From: Bacteroidales bacterium
Lineage (GTDB): Bacteria; Bacteroidota; Bacteroidia; Bacteroidales; F082
DNA: 64,000 bases
Direction: 5' to 3'
Assembly: GCA_028704385.1 (NCBI GenBank)
Contig: JAQVLA010000004.1
Span: 143,993-207,992, forward strand
A model generated the notes under the pieces. The model ran no database searches. It had not been told where the DNA came from and saw only the letters and a program-made list of their open reading frames with translations. Positions 54,660 to 62,696 of this stretch are shown piece after piece (position 1 is the stretch's first letter; the number at the start of each line of letters is the position of its first letter). The position numbers and the translations under genes were made by a program.

Positions 54660-55118
54660 ATGAATAAATTAAAATACAGCGTAAACATCAATGCCACAGT
54701 TAATAAAGTGTATGATCTAATGTTGGGCATAAGTAATAAATCAACTTATGAACAATGGACTGCATTGTTCAATCCCACATCTACCTACGAAGGTAGTTGG
54801 AATAAGGGAGGTAAAATACTATTTCTTGGAACAGGTGAGAATGGGGAAAAAGGTGGGATGGTTTCAGAGATAAATGATAATATTCCTGACCAATTTGTTT
54901 CAATACGCCATTATGGCCTGTTCAAAGATAATATTGAAATTACAGAAGGCCCGGAAGTTGAAAAATGGGCTAATGGTTTTGAAAATTATTCATTTACTGA
55001 AAACGATGGCATCACAACAGTTACTGTTGAATTAGATGCAATAGAAGGCTTTTTGGAATATATGAACCAGACCTGGCCAAAAGCACTTGCAAAGTTAAAA
55101 GAGATATGTGAAAAATGA
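54660..55118 (+). CDS. SRPBCC domain protein (AHSA1-like)
   Basis: A 152-residue START/Bet v1-fold protein: MNKLKYSVNINATVNKVYDL is the typical first strand, and TAWSEL-like region is here QWTALFNPTSTYEGSWNKG; the last helix is FLEYMNQTWPKALAKLKEI. Such proteins bind small lipophilic ligands. No specific partner. It stands alone between copA and a repeat-prone region. Confidence 0.85.
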   Translation: MNKLKYSVNINATVNKVYDLMLGISNKSTYEQWTALFNPTSTYEGSWNKGGKILFLGTGENGEKGGMVSEINDNIPDQFVSIRHYGLFKDNIEITEGPEVEKWANGFENYSFTENDGITTVTVELDAIEGFLEYMNQTWPKALAKLKEICEK

Positions 55119-55494
55119 ATTGGCCCAAAAAACCTGCACCAATAAAAGGGAATAAGAGATAACCTGACTGATGCGGATCATGGCTTAGCGCCAGTTCGTT
55201 GAGCTATTTTTCTCAGGATGCTGTCAGTCCAGCGAATTCCAAAGTCGAAAAGGCTTGCTCTGCAGTCAGGAAGTTTTTGTTTTCCCTGATTGTTAGGTAG
55301 GGCAGGAGCATCCTTCCCGGGAAACGATTTTTCCGCACCACAAGCACAAGATTGGGATAGGCAGCCTCCATAAGCTGGCAAAAGCATGGAATTTTTGGGT
55401 TGACGGTTTGGATGTCTGAAAGTCGACCTCTCGACTATCGCTCCCTTCGACAGGGCTCAGGACATCGCGATGACCAAGGTCTGAAAGTCGAAAA
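55119..55494 (+). other. Intergenic stretch with a short palindromic repeat
   Basis: A 69-codon minus-strand frame (55178-55387) has no recognisable protein features and I do not call it. At 55425-55475 a sequence with CCTTCGACAGGGCTCAGG is of the dispersed type common in Bacteroidota spacers; a related stretch with ATCGAGCTCTGTCGAG occurs near 48042-48070. This is the start of a gene-poor, repeat-prone zone. Confidence 0.4.
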
Positions 55495-55686
55495 TTAAAG
55501 GCGCTGATGCTTTTTGAGGATATCTACGGCGGAGGGAGCGTCCTGGGGTTTTTTGGATGATTTCCCTTTGCCGGCTTCGTAATGCATTACGGCTTCGGGA
55601 GTGGCAGGAATGTTGAAGCTGCAATTGCACGGTGATACTTCTTTAGCTGAAAACGAAGCACGCTCAGGCCTGTGGTGGGATTTCAT
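55495..55686 (-). CDS. Small hypothetical protein
   Basis: A 63-residue basic protein (MKSHHRPERASFSAKEVSPC) with two cysteines in PCNCSFN and a lysine-rich end (DILKKHQRL). No family recognised. It stands 70 bases after the 267-residue gene on the same strand, so the two may form a pair. Coding status uncertain; it has an ATG and an even composition. Confidence 0.45.
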   Translation of the reverse strand: MKSHHRPERASFSAKEVSPCNCSFNIPATPEAVMHYEAGKGKSSKKPQDAPSAVDILKKHQRL

Positions 55687-55756
55687 GGCAAAAAAATGGT
55701 TAATAAATGGTCAACAACTGTGGTACAAACGTACAACAAACAGTTTTAATTGTCCA

Positions 55757-56560
55757 CTATTTTAACAAATCTTTTATTAAATAATCTCGTATGTTATTGA
55801 TTAGCCTGCTTTTGCGTTTATAATATGCTTCAGGGGTAATTTTAAGTGCACGGCAGGCAATTTTCACGCCAGCTTCGTCTTTGTAGTTACGGCCTTTGTA
55901 GCTTTGCACTATCAGCTTATAAAGTTTTTGCTCCTCCCTGCCCAGCGTTTTTACATACGTTTCTATTCGGGTGGCTTGTTCTTGTGGATCAAGTTTGTGG
56001 CCCTCAAAAGTGATAGGCCGCACATACAGTTCCTCAATATCCTCGTCAGAAAAACTTTCGATAGCATCGTTTTTATCTTTCTTGAGCTGAAAACTACTGC
56101 TAACCGGTTGGGCTTCAGGACTGGCAAAAGCATCCATTTCGCTTCTCTTTTCCACGTAGTTGTGGCGGGAATGCTCTTTTTTTTCGTGCTGTTCCTTTGC
56201 TATCACACCAATTGCAGCTTTGATCTCCAGTTCTATTGTTAGCGGATCTTTTAGTCTGCGTATGGTCCGGAGCAATTTTTCAGGATCATCGTCAATGGCC
56301 AGGATCACCTTGGTGTATAGCTTAACTACTTTCCCAGAGTATTTTTTACTTTTACGGGTTTTGTATTTACGGGGATTTGAATGAGGACTGTGGTACACAT
56401 CATCACACAGTTGCCAGATATAATCATCATAGTGGTTGCTAAACAATTGCCAGGCAAGTCCTCGCTTGGGACTGCCCGTTGTTTCTTCCAACATCCAATG
56501 CAAAAGCTGCCTGTCGTTGGGCGGGTTTGATGTCGAGTGGTTATAATTTCTGTCTTTCAT
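55757..56560 (-). CDS. Hypothetical protein, 267 residues, possible C-terminal helix-turn-helix
   Basis: A charged 267-residue protein beginning MKDRNYNHSTSNPPNDRQLL. The middle has a long polar linker (about 130-185), and the end (LGREEQKLYKLIVQSYKGRNYKDEAGVKIACRAL then TPEAYYKRKSRLINNIRDYL) has the spacing of a sigma region 4-like helix-turn-helix. I do not recognise the family. Homologues may sit in other repeat-rich islands. The gene marks the left edge of the repeat island. Confidence 0.6.
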   Translation of the reverse strand: MKDRNYNHSTSNPPNDRQLLHWMLEETTGSPKRGLAWQLFSNHYDDYIWQLCDDVYHSPHSNPRKYKTRKSKKYSGKVVKLYTKVILAIDDDPEKLLRTIRRLKDPLTIELEIKAAIGVIAKEQHEKKEHSRHNYVEKRSEMDAFASPEAQPVSSSFQLKKDKNDAIESFSDEDIEELYVRPITFEGHKLDPQEQATRIETYVKTLGREEQKLYKLIVQSYKGRNYKDEAGVKIACRALKITPEAYYKRKSRLINNIRDYLIKDLLK

Positions 56561-57033
56561 TGTTTAAAAAAATTAAAAATCGCCTTAATGGCTGAACCGC
56601 AGCAAATATATAGCGATTTTTTGGTAGAAATCAAAGGTATTTTTCAACGAGAGGTTGTTTATAAGTCAGCAATGCCAAGAGTATCAAGCGTTTTTACAAG
56701 TTATTCACACATTATTAATTTATTTCTTTGCAATTTAGCATAGTTTGGCACGGCCATCAGTCACTGTTTGAAGGGCTTTCGGGTTGGATTGATAAGGCTA
56801 AAGCAGTGATGCAAGTAATAGTTATTAATCTTGTTGGCAAAAGTGGAGGAGTTGTTATAAAAAATAATGACAAGGGTTATTATAAAATGGACGATGCGAC
56901 TGCCCCGTTGCGTAGCTATGTTGACTACAGCTTGAATCTTTTTTGTCCCCAACTTCAACCTGGCAGTGAGCAAGACTAATTCTTGGGGGCTCCAGCCCGG
57001 TGATGATTTGAAGTGTTTGAGTGATTTGGCTTG

Positions 57034-57149
57034 ATAGCGCAACCTCCCGACGATGCTGTCGGGACAAGCTGACAGGGTTGCTGCTATTGTAGCAGGTATG
57101 ATGTAAGTAGGGATTTCAACCTCACGACCAGGCAGATATGGTTGCGCTA
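57034..57149 (+). repeat. Two-hairpin element, copy 1
   Basis: ATAGCGCAACC ... GGTTGCTGCTAT, conserved linker (GTAGCAGGTATGATGTAAG), then CAACC ... GGTTGCGCTA. An extra CCCGAC/GTCGGG hairpin lies in the first loop. Confidence 0.8.
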
Positions 57150-57191
57150 AATCAAACCTATTTGTTACAGAAGTGTTTGTGTGATTTGGCA

Positions 57192-57273
57192 TGATAGCGC
57201 AACCCAGAATGGGTTGCTGCTATTGTAGCAGGTATGATGTAAGTAGGGATTTCAACCCCGACAGGGTTGCGCT
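57192..57273 (+). repeat. Two-hairpin element, copy 2
   Basis: Shortest form: ATAGCGCAACCC with GGGTTGCTGCTAT, same linker, then CAACCC with GGGTTGCGCTAT. Confidence 0.8.
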
Positions 57274-57489
57274 ATTCTATACCTCATAGTAATTCCAGAA
57301 AAATGAATATGTTGCTTAAGTAGAATATTTTGGGTAAATTTGGGTGAGGGGCTCCGAATGGTTGACGGGGCAGGCCGCCCTGACATTTTATTTGCAGAGT
57401 GTTTGTTGGATGTCATCTTTGCCCCCACCCCCCAATTCTTGGGGGCTCCAGCCCGGTGATGATTTGAAGTGTTTGTGTGATTTGGCTTG

Positions 57490-57618
57490 ATAGCGCAACC
57501 TCCCGACGATGCTGTCGGGACAAGCCGACAGGGTTGCTGCTATTGTAGCAGGTATGATGTAAGTAGGGATTTCAACCTCCCGACATTTCAGTAGGGACAG
57601 GCAGATATGGTTGCGCTA
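57490..57618 (+). repeat. Two-hairpin element, copy 3
   Basis: Like copy 1, with an inserted CCGACATTTCAGTAGGGACA stretch in the second loop. Confidence 0.8.
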
Positions 57619-57662
57619 AATCAAACCTATTTGTTACAGAAGTGTTTGTGTGATTTGGCATG

Positions 57663-57745
57663 ATAGTGCAACCCAGAATGAGTTGCTGCTATTGTAGCAG
57701 GTATGATGTAAGTAGGGGATTTCAACCCTGATGGGGTTGCGCTAT
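57663..57745 (+). repeat. Two-hairpin element, copy 4
   Basis: Like copy 2 but with changes in the first arms (ATAGTGCAACCC, GAGTTGCTGCTAT). Confidence 0.8.
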
Positions 57746-57959
57746 TCTATACCTCATAGTAATTCCAAAAAAAATGAATGTGTTGCTTAAGTAGAATATT
57801 TGGGGTAAATTTGGGTGAGGGGCTCCGAATGGTTGACGGGGCAAGCCGCCCTGACATTTTATTTGCAGAGTGTTTGTTGGATGTCATCTTTGCCCCCCCC
57901 CCCAATTCTTGGGGGCTCCAGCCCGGTGATGATTTGAAGTGTTTGTGTGATTTGGCTTG

Positions 57960-58089
57960 ATAGCGCAACCTCCCGACGATGCTGTCGGGACAAGCTGACA
58001 GGGTTGCTGCTATTGTAGCAGGTATGATGTAAGTAGGGATTTCAACCCTGAATAGCCAGTCCCGACTGAAATGTCGGGAGGTTGCGCTA
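57960..58089 (+). repeat. Two-hairpin element, copy 5
   Basis: Like copy 1 up to the linker; the second loop holds TCCCGAC/GTCGGGA instead. Confidence 0.8.
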
Positions 58090-58470
58090 ATTCTTTAATT
58101 GTTCTGGAACTTTTCCTTGTTCCCGCCAGCAATGTAGCGTGACAGGTGGCATTTCCAAAAAAACAAGTGCGATTGAAGAAGTGTGAGTGTGAGCAAGCGT
58201 ATTGAGGACAGTATGTGCGTAAAATTTTTGGGATTTTTAAAGGGATCCCGCATGTCTGTCAGGGCAGGCTTAGCCCTGAAATCTTAGTAGAATATTTGGT
58301 ATATATTTGGGTTAAGGGGCAGCGCCCTGACATCTTTAATCTTTCCACGTTAGGAACATGAACAATTAGGTCGCGATTGTGGTGAAAAAGGGTTGAATAT
58401 CTGTTAGTTGGAACTTTTGCTTGATCAAAAGTTCCCAAAAATCAAGTGTGAGCGATGCTATCTGACCACA

Positions 58471-58641
58471 GCAACTAAAACAGCGGAAAACTATGCGGCG
58501 TTGGGTATAGGGCAATACGAGATGATGTTTGTTTTATTAAACTCTCATGGGATCATTGTTTCAACTGGCGATGATGCAGGTATTGCCCTACACTAACAGC
58601 CTTTGAGGCTGCCCCGCAAGTTTTCCAACTGTTTTAGCTGC
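58471..58641 (+). repeat. Nested inverted-repeat (foldback) element
   Basis: Outer arms GCAACTAAAACAG..GAAAACTATGC (58471-58496) and GCAAGTTTTCC..CTGTTTTAGCTGC (58616-58641) are nearly complementary; inner arms TAGGGCAATAC (58508-58518) and GTATTGCCCTA (58580-58590) are perfect. A further CAGCC/GGCTG hairpin lies between the right arms. MITE-like in shape; no transposase nearby. Confidence 0.65.
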
Positions 58642-58724
58642 TCTTCCGACCGCACGCCCGCCGCTCACACGGGCCATCGCACCCAGCCCGGTGGTGATTT
58701 GTAGTGAATATCTGATTTGGCATG

Positions 58725-58830
58725 ATAGGCAACCCTGAATGGGTTGCTGCTATTGTAGTAAAAGTGTTTTAAAAAGGGATTACAACCCTGAAGAGCCTGT
58801 CACGACTAAAATGTCGGGAGGATGCGCTAT
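58725..58830 (+). repeat. Two-hairpin element, copy 6 (diverged)
   Basis: Keeps AACCC/GGGTTGCTGCTATTGTAG and the CAACCC arm, but the linker is replaced (AAAAGTGTTTTAAAAAGGG) and the last arm has mutated to GATGCGCTAT. Confidence 0.65.
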
Positions 58831-58939
58831 ATCTTTATTTGATCTGGAACCTTTGCTTGTTCCCGCCAGCAATATAGCGGGACAGGTGGCATTTACCGAA
58901 AATCAAGTGCAAACAAAGTGCTCATCTGCTTAATTGCTG

Positions 58940-59209
58940 CGATTTACTGCTTACTTTCTGTGCTCTACTGCTTACTTTCTGTGCTCACGTGCTTACTTTC
59001 TGTGCTCTACTGCTTACTTTGTGTGCTCATGAGCTTACTTTGTGTGCTCACGTGCTTACTTTCTGTGCTCTACTGCTTACTTTGTGTGCTCACGTGCTCA
59101 CTTTGTGTGCTCATGAGCTTACTTTTTGTGCTCACGTCCTAACTTTTAGTGCTCATGAGCTTACTTTCTGTGCTCTACTGTTCACTTTGTGTGCTCACGT
59201 GCTCACTTT
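58940..59209 (+). repeat. 21-bp minisatellite A
   Basis: About 13 copies of a 21-base unit, TGTGCTC-nnn-TGCTTACTTT-like. Three main variants alternate in the middle: TCTACT, TCACGT and TCATGA. All frames stay open because 21 is a multiple of three. Confidence 0.9.
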
Positions 59210-59440
59210 TGTCCATAAATGGGAATTACGTAGTCATAAATGGAAACTTTTAGTGCTCATCTGTTTACTTTTGTCCATAAATGGGATTTACGTAGTCATA
59301 AATGGAAACTTCTTGTGCTCATCAGTTTACTTTTGTCCATAAATGGGACTTACGTAGTCATAAATGGAAACTTTTTGTCGTAAATGAGTTCTACCTCGTG
59401 ATAAATGCGTTCTACCTTGTCGTAAATGGATTCTTTTGCT
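59205..59440 (+). repeat. 62-bp minisatellite B
   Basis: GTCCATAAATGGGA starts at 59211, 59273 and 59335, a period of 62. Each unit has a second TCATAAATGGAAAC and carries a GTGCTCAT piece shared with array A. Shorter decayed TCGTAAATG/TGATAAATG pieces follow to about 59440. Confidence 0.85.
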
Positions 59441-59773
59441 GCATGACTACCTTGTCTGTTCCAATAATTGGAAATGTGTTTTATTTGGGAAATGGAAAAT
59501 GAAAATGCAGAATGAAAAATGAGGTGGAGAATTGAAACCTGCCTTTCTGCGGTTTTGGTTGGAAAATACTAGGGGCGTTGCCATGACATCTTCGTAGAAA
59601 TAATTGTGAGTATTGCAGCAAAGGGGCGGAGCCCTGACATCTTAAATTGAAAGAAATATTGTTTAGGGTTTAGCGGCTGTTAAGCGTTACAAAATTGGGC
59701 TAAATAATTTAATTGTTTGATTATCTGTTGTTTGTTCGCGTGTTTCTTGTGCAAGTAAGGATAGTTTGAGGAA

Positions 59774-60046
59774 AAGTTTGGATGATTACGGAAGAAGTTT
59801 GAATGTTTTCAGGAAAAGTTTGGGTGTTTTCAGAAAAAGTATGGATGTTTCCGGAAGAAGTTTGCATGATTTCTGGAAAAGTTTGCATGATTTCAGGAAA
59901 AGTTTGCATGATTCCTGAAAAAGTTTGGATGTTTTCAGGAAAAGTTTGGATGTTTTCAGGAAAAGTTTGGATGATTCCTGAAAAAGTTTGGATGATTCCT
60001 GGAAAAGTTTGGATGTTTCCGGAAGGAGTTTGAGAAGTTGCCGGAA
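59774..60046 (+). repeat. 21-bp minisatellite C
   Basis: About 13 units of 21 bases, near AAGTTTGGATGATTCCGGAAA, starting at 59774, 59795, 59816 and so on. The inner TTCCGGAA/TTCCTGAA/TTTCAGGAAA is partly palindromic. Frames are open on both strands (heptads such as KLFQESS), an effect of the period. Confidence 0.9.
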
Positions 60047-60365
60047 ATGATAGGTCAGGGAACGAGACTGTTCAAAAAAGTGTGTCAAGAAAACGGATTT
60101 ATCAAATTTTTTAAGAAGGTGCTTGGTTTAATAAAAGAAGAATTGCTACATTAGCAGCGACAATAACCAAAACCTGACCATGCCAGTAGCAATACAACTG
60201 AAATTTCTGCCCATATCACGATCAAAGGATTGGATAGTAAACTCAGCCCATGGGATGGATTGGGTTAGTTGGCGTGTGATGGTTTTACGCGGTAAAAGCT
60301 ATTAACCATGGAAACAGGATAGGCAGATAAGGAGAATATATACGCTATAGTGCGGGTATTCACTC

Positions 60366-60375
60366 GTTAGCAACC
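60366..60375 (+). other. Left boundary of the putative cassette (GTTAGCAACC)
   Basis: The ten bases are the exact reverse complement of GGTTGCTAAC at 62697-62706, after the second gene. It lies 39 bases before the ATPase ATG. Confidence 0.55.
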
Positions 60376-60413
60376 ATATTAAATGAGGATAAAAACATTA
60401 AATATTAACGACA

Positions 60414-61835
60414 ATGAATTATAGCTTAACTATTAATAACTATAGAAGTTTTAGGAATTTAAGATTTGACTTTTCCAGAGTAAATATACTCATTGGGGAG
60501 AATAGTTCGGGTAAGAGTTCTCTCTTAAAGTTCCTACTTGTTTTAAAGCAAAGCATTGAGAACAATAAAGATTCTAATTTACTTTTAAGTGGCGAATATG
60601 CAGATGTCGGTAATTATTACGACATGATTTACTTTCATAAAGAGGACAGAAAGTTAAAATTTGGTTTTAAAGTAGGTCGGGATTATTATGATTTTTATAA
60701 ACAAATAATGTTCTTTAATGAATCCCTCCTTGAGGAAGTTGAGGTAGATGAAGATTTACAAAAGGAAATAGAAGCTGAAAATCAAATAAAAGATAGAATT
60801 TTTAAGGACATTGATTCCTATGAAACTACAATTCAGTTCTCCATCACAAACGAACTTGACAAACACAAAACTATTGAAACAATTATAGAAAATTCAAAAC
60901 TTGGAAAGGTTGAATTAATTATAGAAGAAGACTATTTGAAATATAAAGATTCATTAAGTAGTAACTTGTCTCCTACTTTAACAATAAGATATGAAAGTAA
61001 AATACGAAATGAATCCATTGAATTTAAAAAAATTGGTTACGAGAAAAAGGCATTCTTATCAATAGTTGAGGGTTATGATTTAAATCAAAAAGCTTTAGAT
61101 AAAAACGATGAAGACTTATATTATGAAATAGCTTATTTACTGATTACCCAAAATTACATCGAAAAGAAAATCAATAATATGGAGTTCGTAAATCCCTTAT
61201 TTACTGAACCCAAACGAATTTATTTAATGCGAGATACTAAAAGCTTTTATAAAAAAAATGACATTGAAAAGTTTATTAGTTTAATAAACGGAAATAAAGT
61301 ATCTCCCTCTTTTCTTAAAAACTTTAATGAACTGATTGTAAATTTTGGTCTCGCTGATGGAGTTGATGTAAGAAATTCAAAGAATTTACCTGTTTCAGAA
61401 TTAAAAATTAAAATCAAAAATCTTTACAGTAACATTTTTGATGTAGGATATGGTGTTTCATTGCAATTACCAATCATATTTGAAGCTCTGTTATCTGAAC
61501 AGAATGGCGGTAAAACATTAATTATTGAACAACCGGAGGTACACTTACATCCGAAACTTCAAGCTAAATTTATTGAAACATTATTAAGTATTGGAGATAA
61601 TAATCAATACATAATTGAAACCCATAGTGAACACATTATTAGAAAACTTCAAGTTATCATAAAACAAAAACTTTTTTCAACAAAGCCCGAAGATGTTAAT
61701 ATATTCTACTTTGGCAGAGAAAGAACAAGAACAGAATTGACTATTCACAGAATTGAGGAAAATGGTAAGTTAAATCCTAATTTCCCTTCTGGCTTTTTTG
61801 ATTCATCGTATTTACTTGCTAAAGAATTACTATAA
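60414..61835 (+). CDS. AAA/ABC-type ATPase, DUF3696-like (SMC/OLD-related)
   Basis: A 473-residue SMC-like ATPase. Walker A is GENSSGKSS (28-36) after YRSFRNLRFDF; Walker B with its catalytic Glu is TLIIEQPEVHLHP at about 364-376; the switch His is in ETHSEHIIRKL. The long middle insertion (about 60-330) is charged and helical. The C-terminal block with FGRERTRTELTIHRI and FPSGFFDSSYLLAKELL resembles DUF3696. Such ATPases act as sensors in several anti-phage systems (for example PARIS, Gabija-like). AT content is higher than in the housekeeping genes. Stop shares one base with the next start. Confidence 0.85.
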   Translation: MNYSLTINNYRSFRNLRFDFSRVNILIGENSSGKSSLLKFLLVLKQSIENNKDSNLLLSGEYADVGNYYDMIYFHKEDRKLKFGFKVGRDYYDFYKQIMFFNESLLEEVEVDEDLQKEIEAENQIKDRIFKDIDSYETTIQFSITNELDKHKTIETIIENSKLGKVELIIEEDYLKYKDSLSSNLSPTLTIRYESKIRNESIEFKKIGYEKKAFLSIVEGYDLNQKALDKNDEDLYYEIAYLLITQNYIEKKINNMEFVNPLFTEPKRIYLMRDTKSFYKKNDIEKFISLINGNKVSPSFLKNFNELIVNFGLADGVDVRNSKNLPVSELKIKIKNLYSNIFDVGYGVSLQLPIIFEALLSEQNGGKTLIIEQPEVHLHPKLQAKFIETLLSIGDNNQYIIETHSEHIIRKLQVIIKQKLFSTKPEDVNIFYFGRERTRTELTIHRIEENGKLNPNFPSGFFDSSYLLAKELL

Positions 61836-62692
61836 TGCATATTAATATTTCAATTCACTCTGACTTAATTGAAAAATATTTAGTTAAGAGAAAAGAGTTT
61901 AATAAAACAACGTTGGAGTATAATTTAGTTTCCATCATTGAAAATCCAAAAAACAATATTGTATTATCAAAAATTTACTTGAACTTTTTAGATGAGAAAT
62001 TTCAGCCTAACTCTGAATTATATAACGATTTTATGACATTCATGACTTATATAATTGATGAAAAAAGTGAAATAATCGAATCAAATAATGCAAATGATAT
62101 TGAGGAGGAATTTAAATACATTTCAAATTGCTGCAGAAAGACAACAATAGCAATTATAGAAGGTGTAAACAGTTTCAATATTAAACCCATATTAAGCCTA
62201 ACCGAAATTGAAAACTGTCCAATATCAAAATCATTTCTAGGTATATTAAAAGACAGAAAGGCAGTTTTAAGATACAATGACTTTGATAGTAATTCTAAGA
62301 TTGAAACGTATTTTAAAGAAATCTTTAATTTGCCTAGAAATATTACTTCAACAATAGTTATTGAAAGACATGCAAATATAAGTCATCCATTTTTCGATTT
62401 CTTTTCTGAGAATAATATATTGGTTAAGTATTATAAACTAAGGGCAACTCTTGCGGATGGAAATTCTTTAAAAAGAAAGTTCAATCGGTTAGAGTTGTAT
62501 TCTACAACTAACGGTGAACTTATTCATGAAAGATTAATAATTTTTGGATGCTTGGTTGTAAATCTTGATGAAGACCCGATGAATTTGGATATTGCAAGAA
62601 AAACCTGGTCGATAACGATGACTTACTCAAACCAAGAGGCAATAAACTTAACATCTAAATGTAATGCCTTTGCAAGAGTAGGATTTATATAA
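61835..62692 (+). CDS. Unrecognised partner of the DUF3696-like ATPase
   Basis: A 285-residue protein whose ATG overlaps the ATPase TAA by one base, so coupled. I do not recognise a family. Residues about 1-110 are helical and acidic; 150-285 look alpha/beta, with VIERHANISHPFFDFF and IHERLIIFG followed by ARKTWSITMTYS. The His-x-Arg-hydrophobic strand plus a late Trp-x-Ile strand recalls PLD-like phosphodiesterases, but it has no HxK pair, so this is only a weak hint. Probably the effector of a two-gene system. Confidence 0.75.
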   Translation: MHINISIHSDLIEKYLVKRKEFNKTTLEYNLVSIIENPKNNIVLSKIYLNFLDEKFQPNSELYNDFMTFMTYIIDEKSEIIESNNANDIEEEFKYISNCCRKTTIAIIEGVNSFNIKPILSLTEIENCPISKSFLGILKDRKAVLRYNDFDSNSKIETYFKEIFNLPRNITSTIVIERHANISHPFFDFFSENNILVKYYKLRATLADGNSLKRKFNRLELYSTTNGELIHERLIIFGCLVVNLDEDPMNLDIARKTWSITMTYSNQEAINLTSKCNAFARVGFI

Positions 62693-62696
62693 ATAC

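Larger units (their letters stand above)
56981..58092 (+). repeat. Tandem long repeat, period about 460 bp, two full copies and a partial third
   Basis: The anchor TCTTGGGGGCTCCAGCCCGG starts at 56981, 57437 and 57907 (spacing 456 and 470). Copies match nearly base for base over the whole period, differing in small indels, including a C-tract (C5-A-C6 versus C11) before the anchor. The third copy diverges after about 58045. High identity points to recent amplification. Confidence 0.9.
56561..60413 (+). other. Gene-poor repeat island
   Basis: About 3.9 kb with no frame I can support as a gene. Contents: about 460-bp tandem copies (56981-58092), six two-hairpin elements, a foldback element (58471-58641), two 21-bp minisatellites, one 62-bp minisatellite, and at least five short stretches of the form GGGGC-n-GCCCTGACATC (near 57353, 57820, 58316, 59572, 59622). 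From 60050 to 60413 nothing repeats; an isolated 41-codon frame (60180-60305) is the only open piece. Confidence 0.7.

Noticed and set aside
55178..55387. 69-codon minus-strand frame
   Set aside because: Composition is not protein-like and the region contains dispersed spacer repeats.
56728..56979. 83-codon plus-strand frame
   Set aside because: Begins at TTG, has no promoter or family likeness and ends just at the first long tandem repeat copy; likely chance.
57064..58790. CRISPR-like repeats (GTTGCTGCT...GGGATTTCAAC, 44 bases with GTTG/CAAC ends)
   Set aside because: Distances between copies are 140-320 bases and irregular, the intervening sequences are themselves repeated, and no cas gene is present. 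The copies are better explained as parts of the two-hairpin element within a tandem duplication.
58918..59342. Open frames of 74 and 117 codons with heptad repeats (CVLTCLLSVLYCLL type)
   Set aside because: They follow from a 21-bp tandem repeat without stops in several frames at once; there is no leader, promoter or unique domain.
59786..60088. 100-codon minus-strand frame with KLFQESSKLF heptads
   Set aside because: Same cause: the 21-bp array C is open on both strands. No start context or downstream domain.
60180..60305. 41-codon frame (MPVAIQLKFLPISRSKDW)
   Set aside because: Isolated and short, no recognised family, no TAnnTTTG element in front. Could be a gene fragment but cannot be supported.
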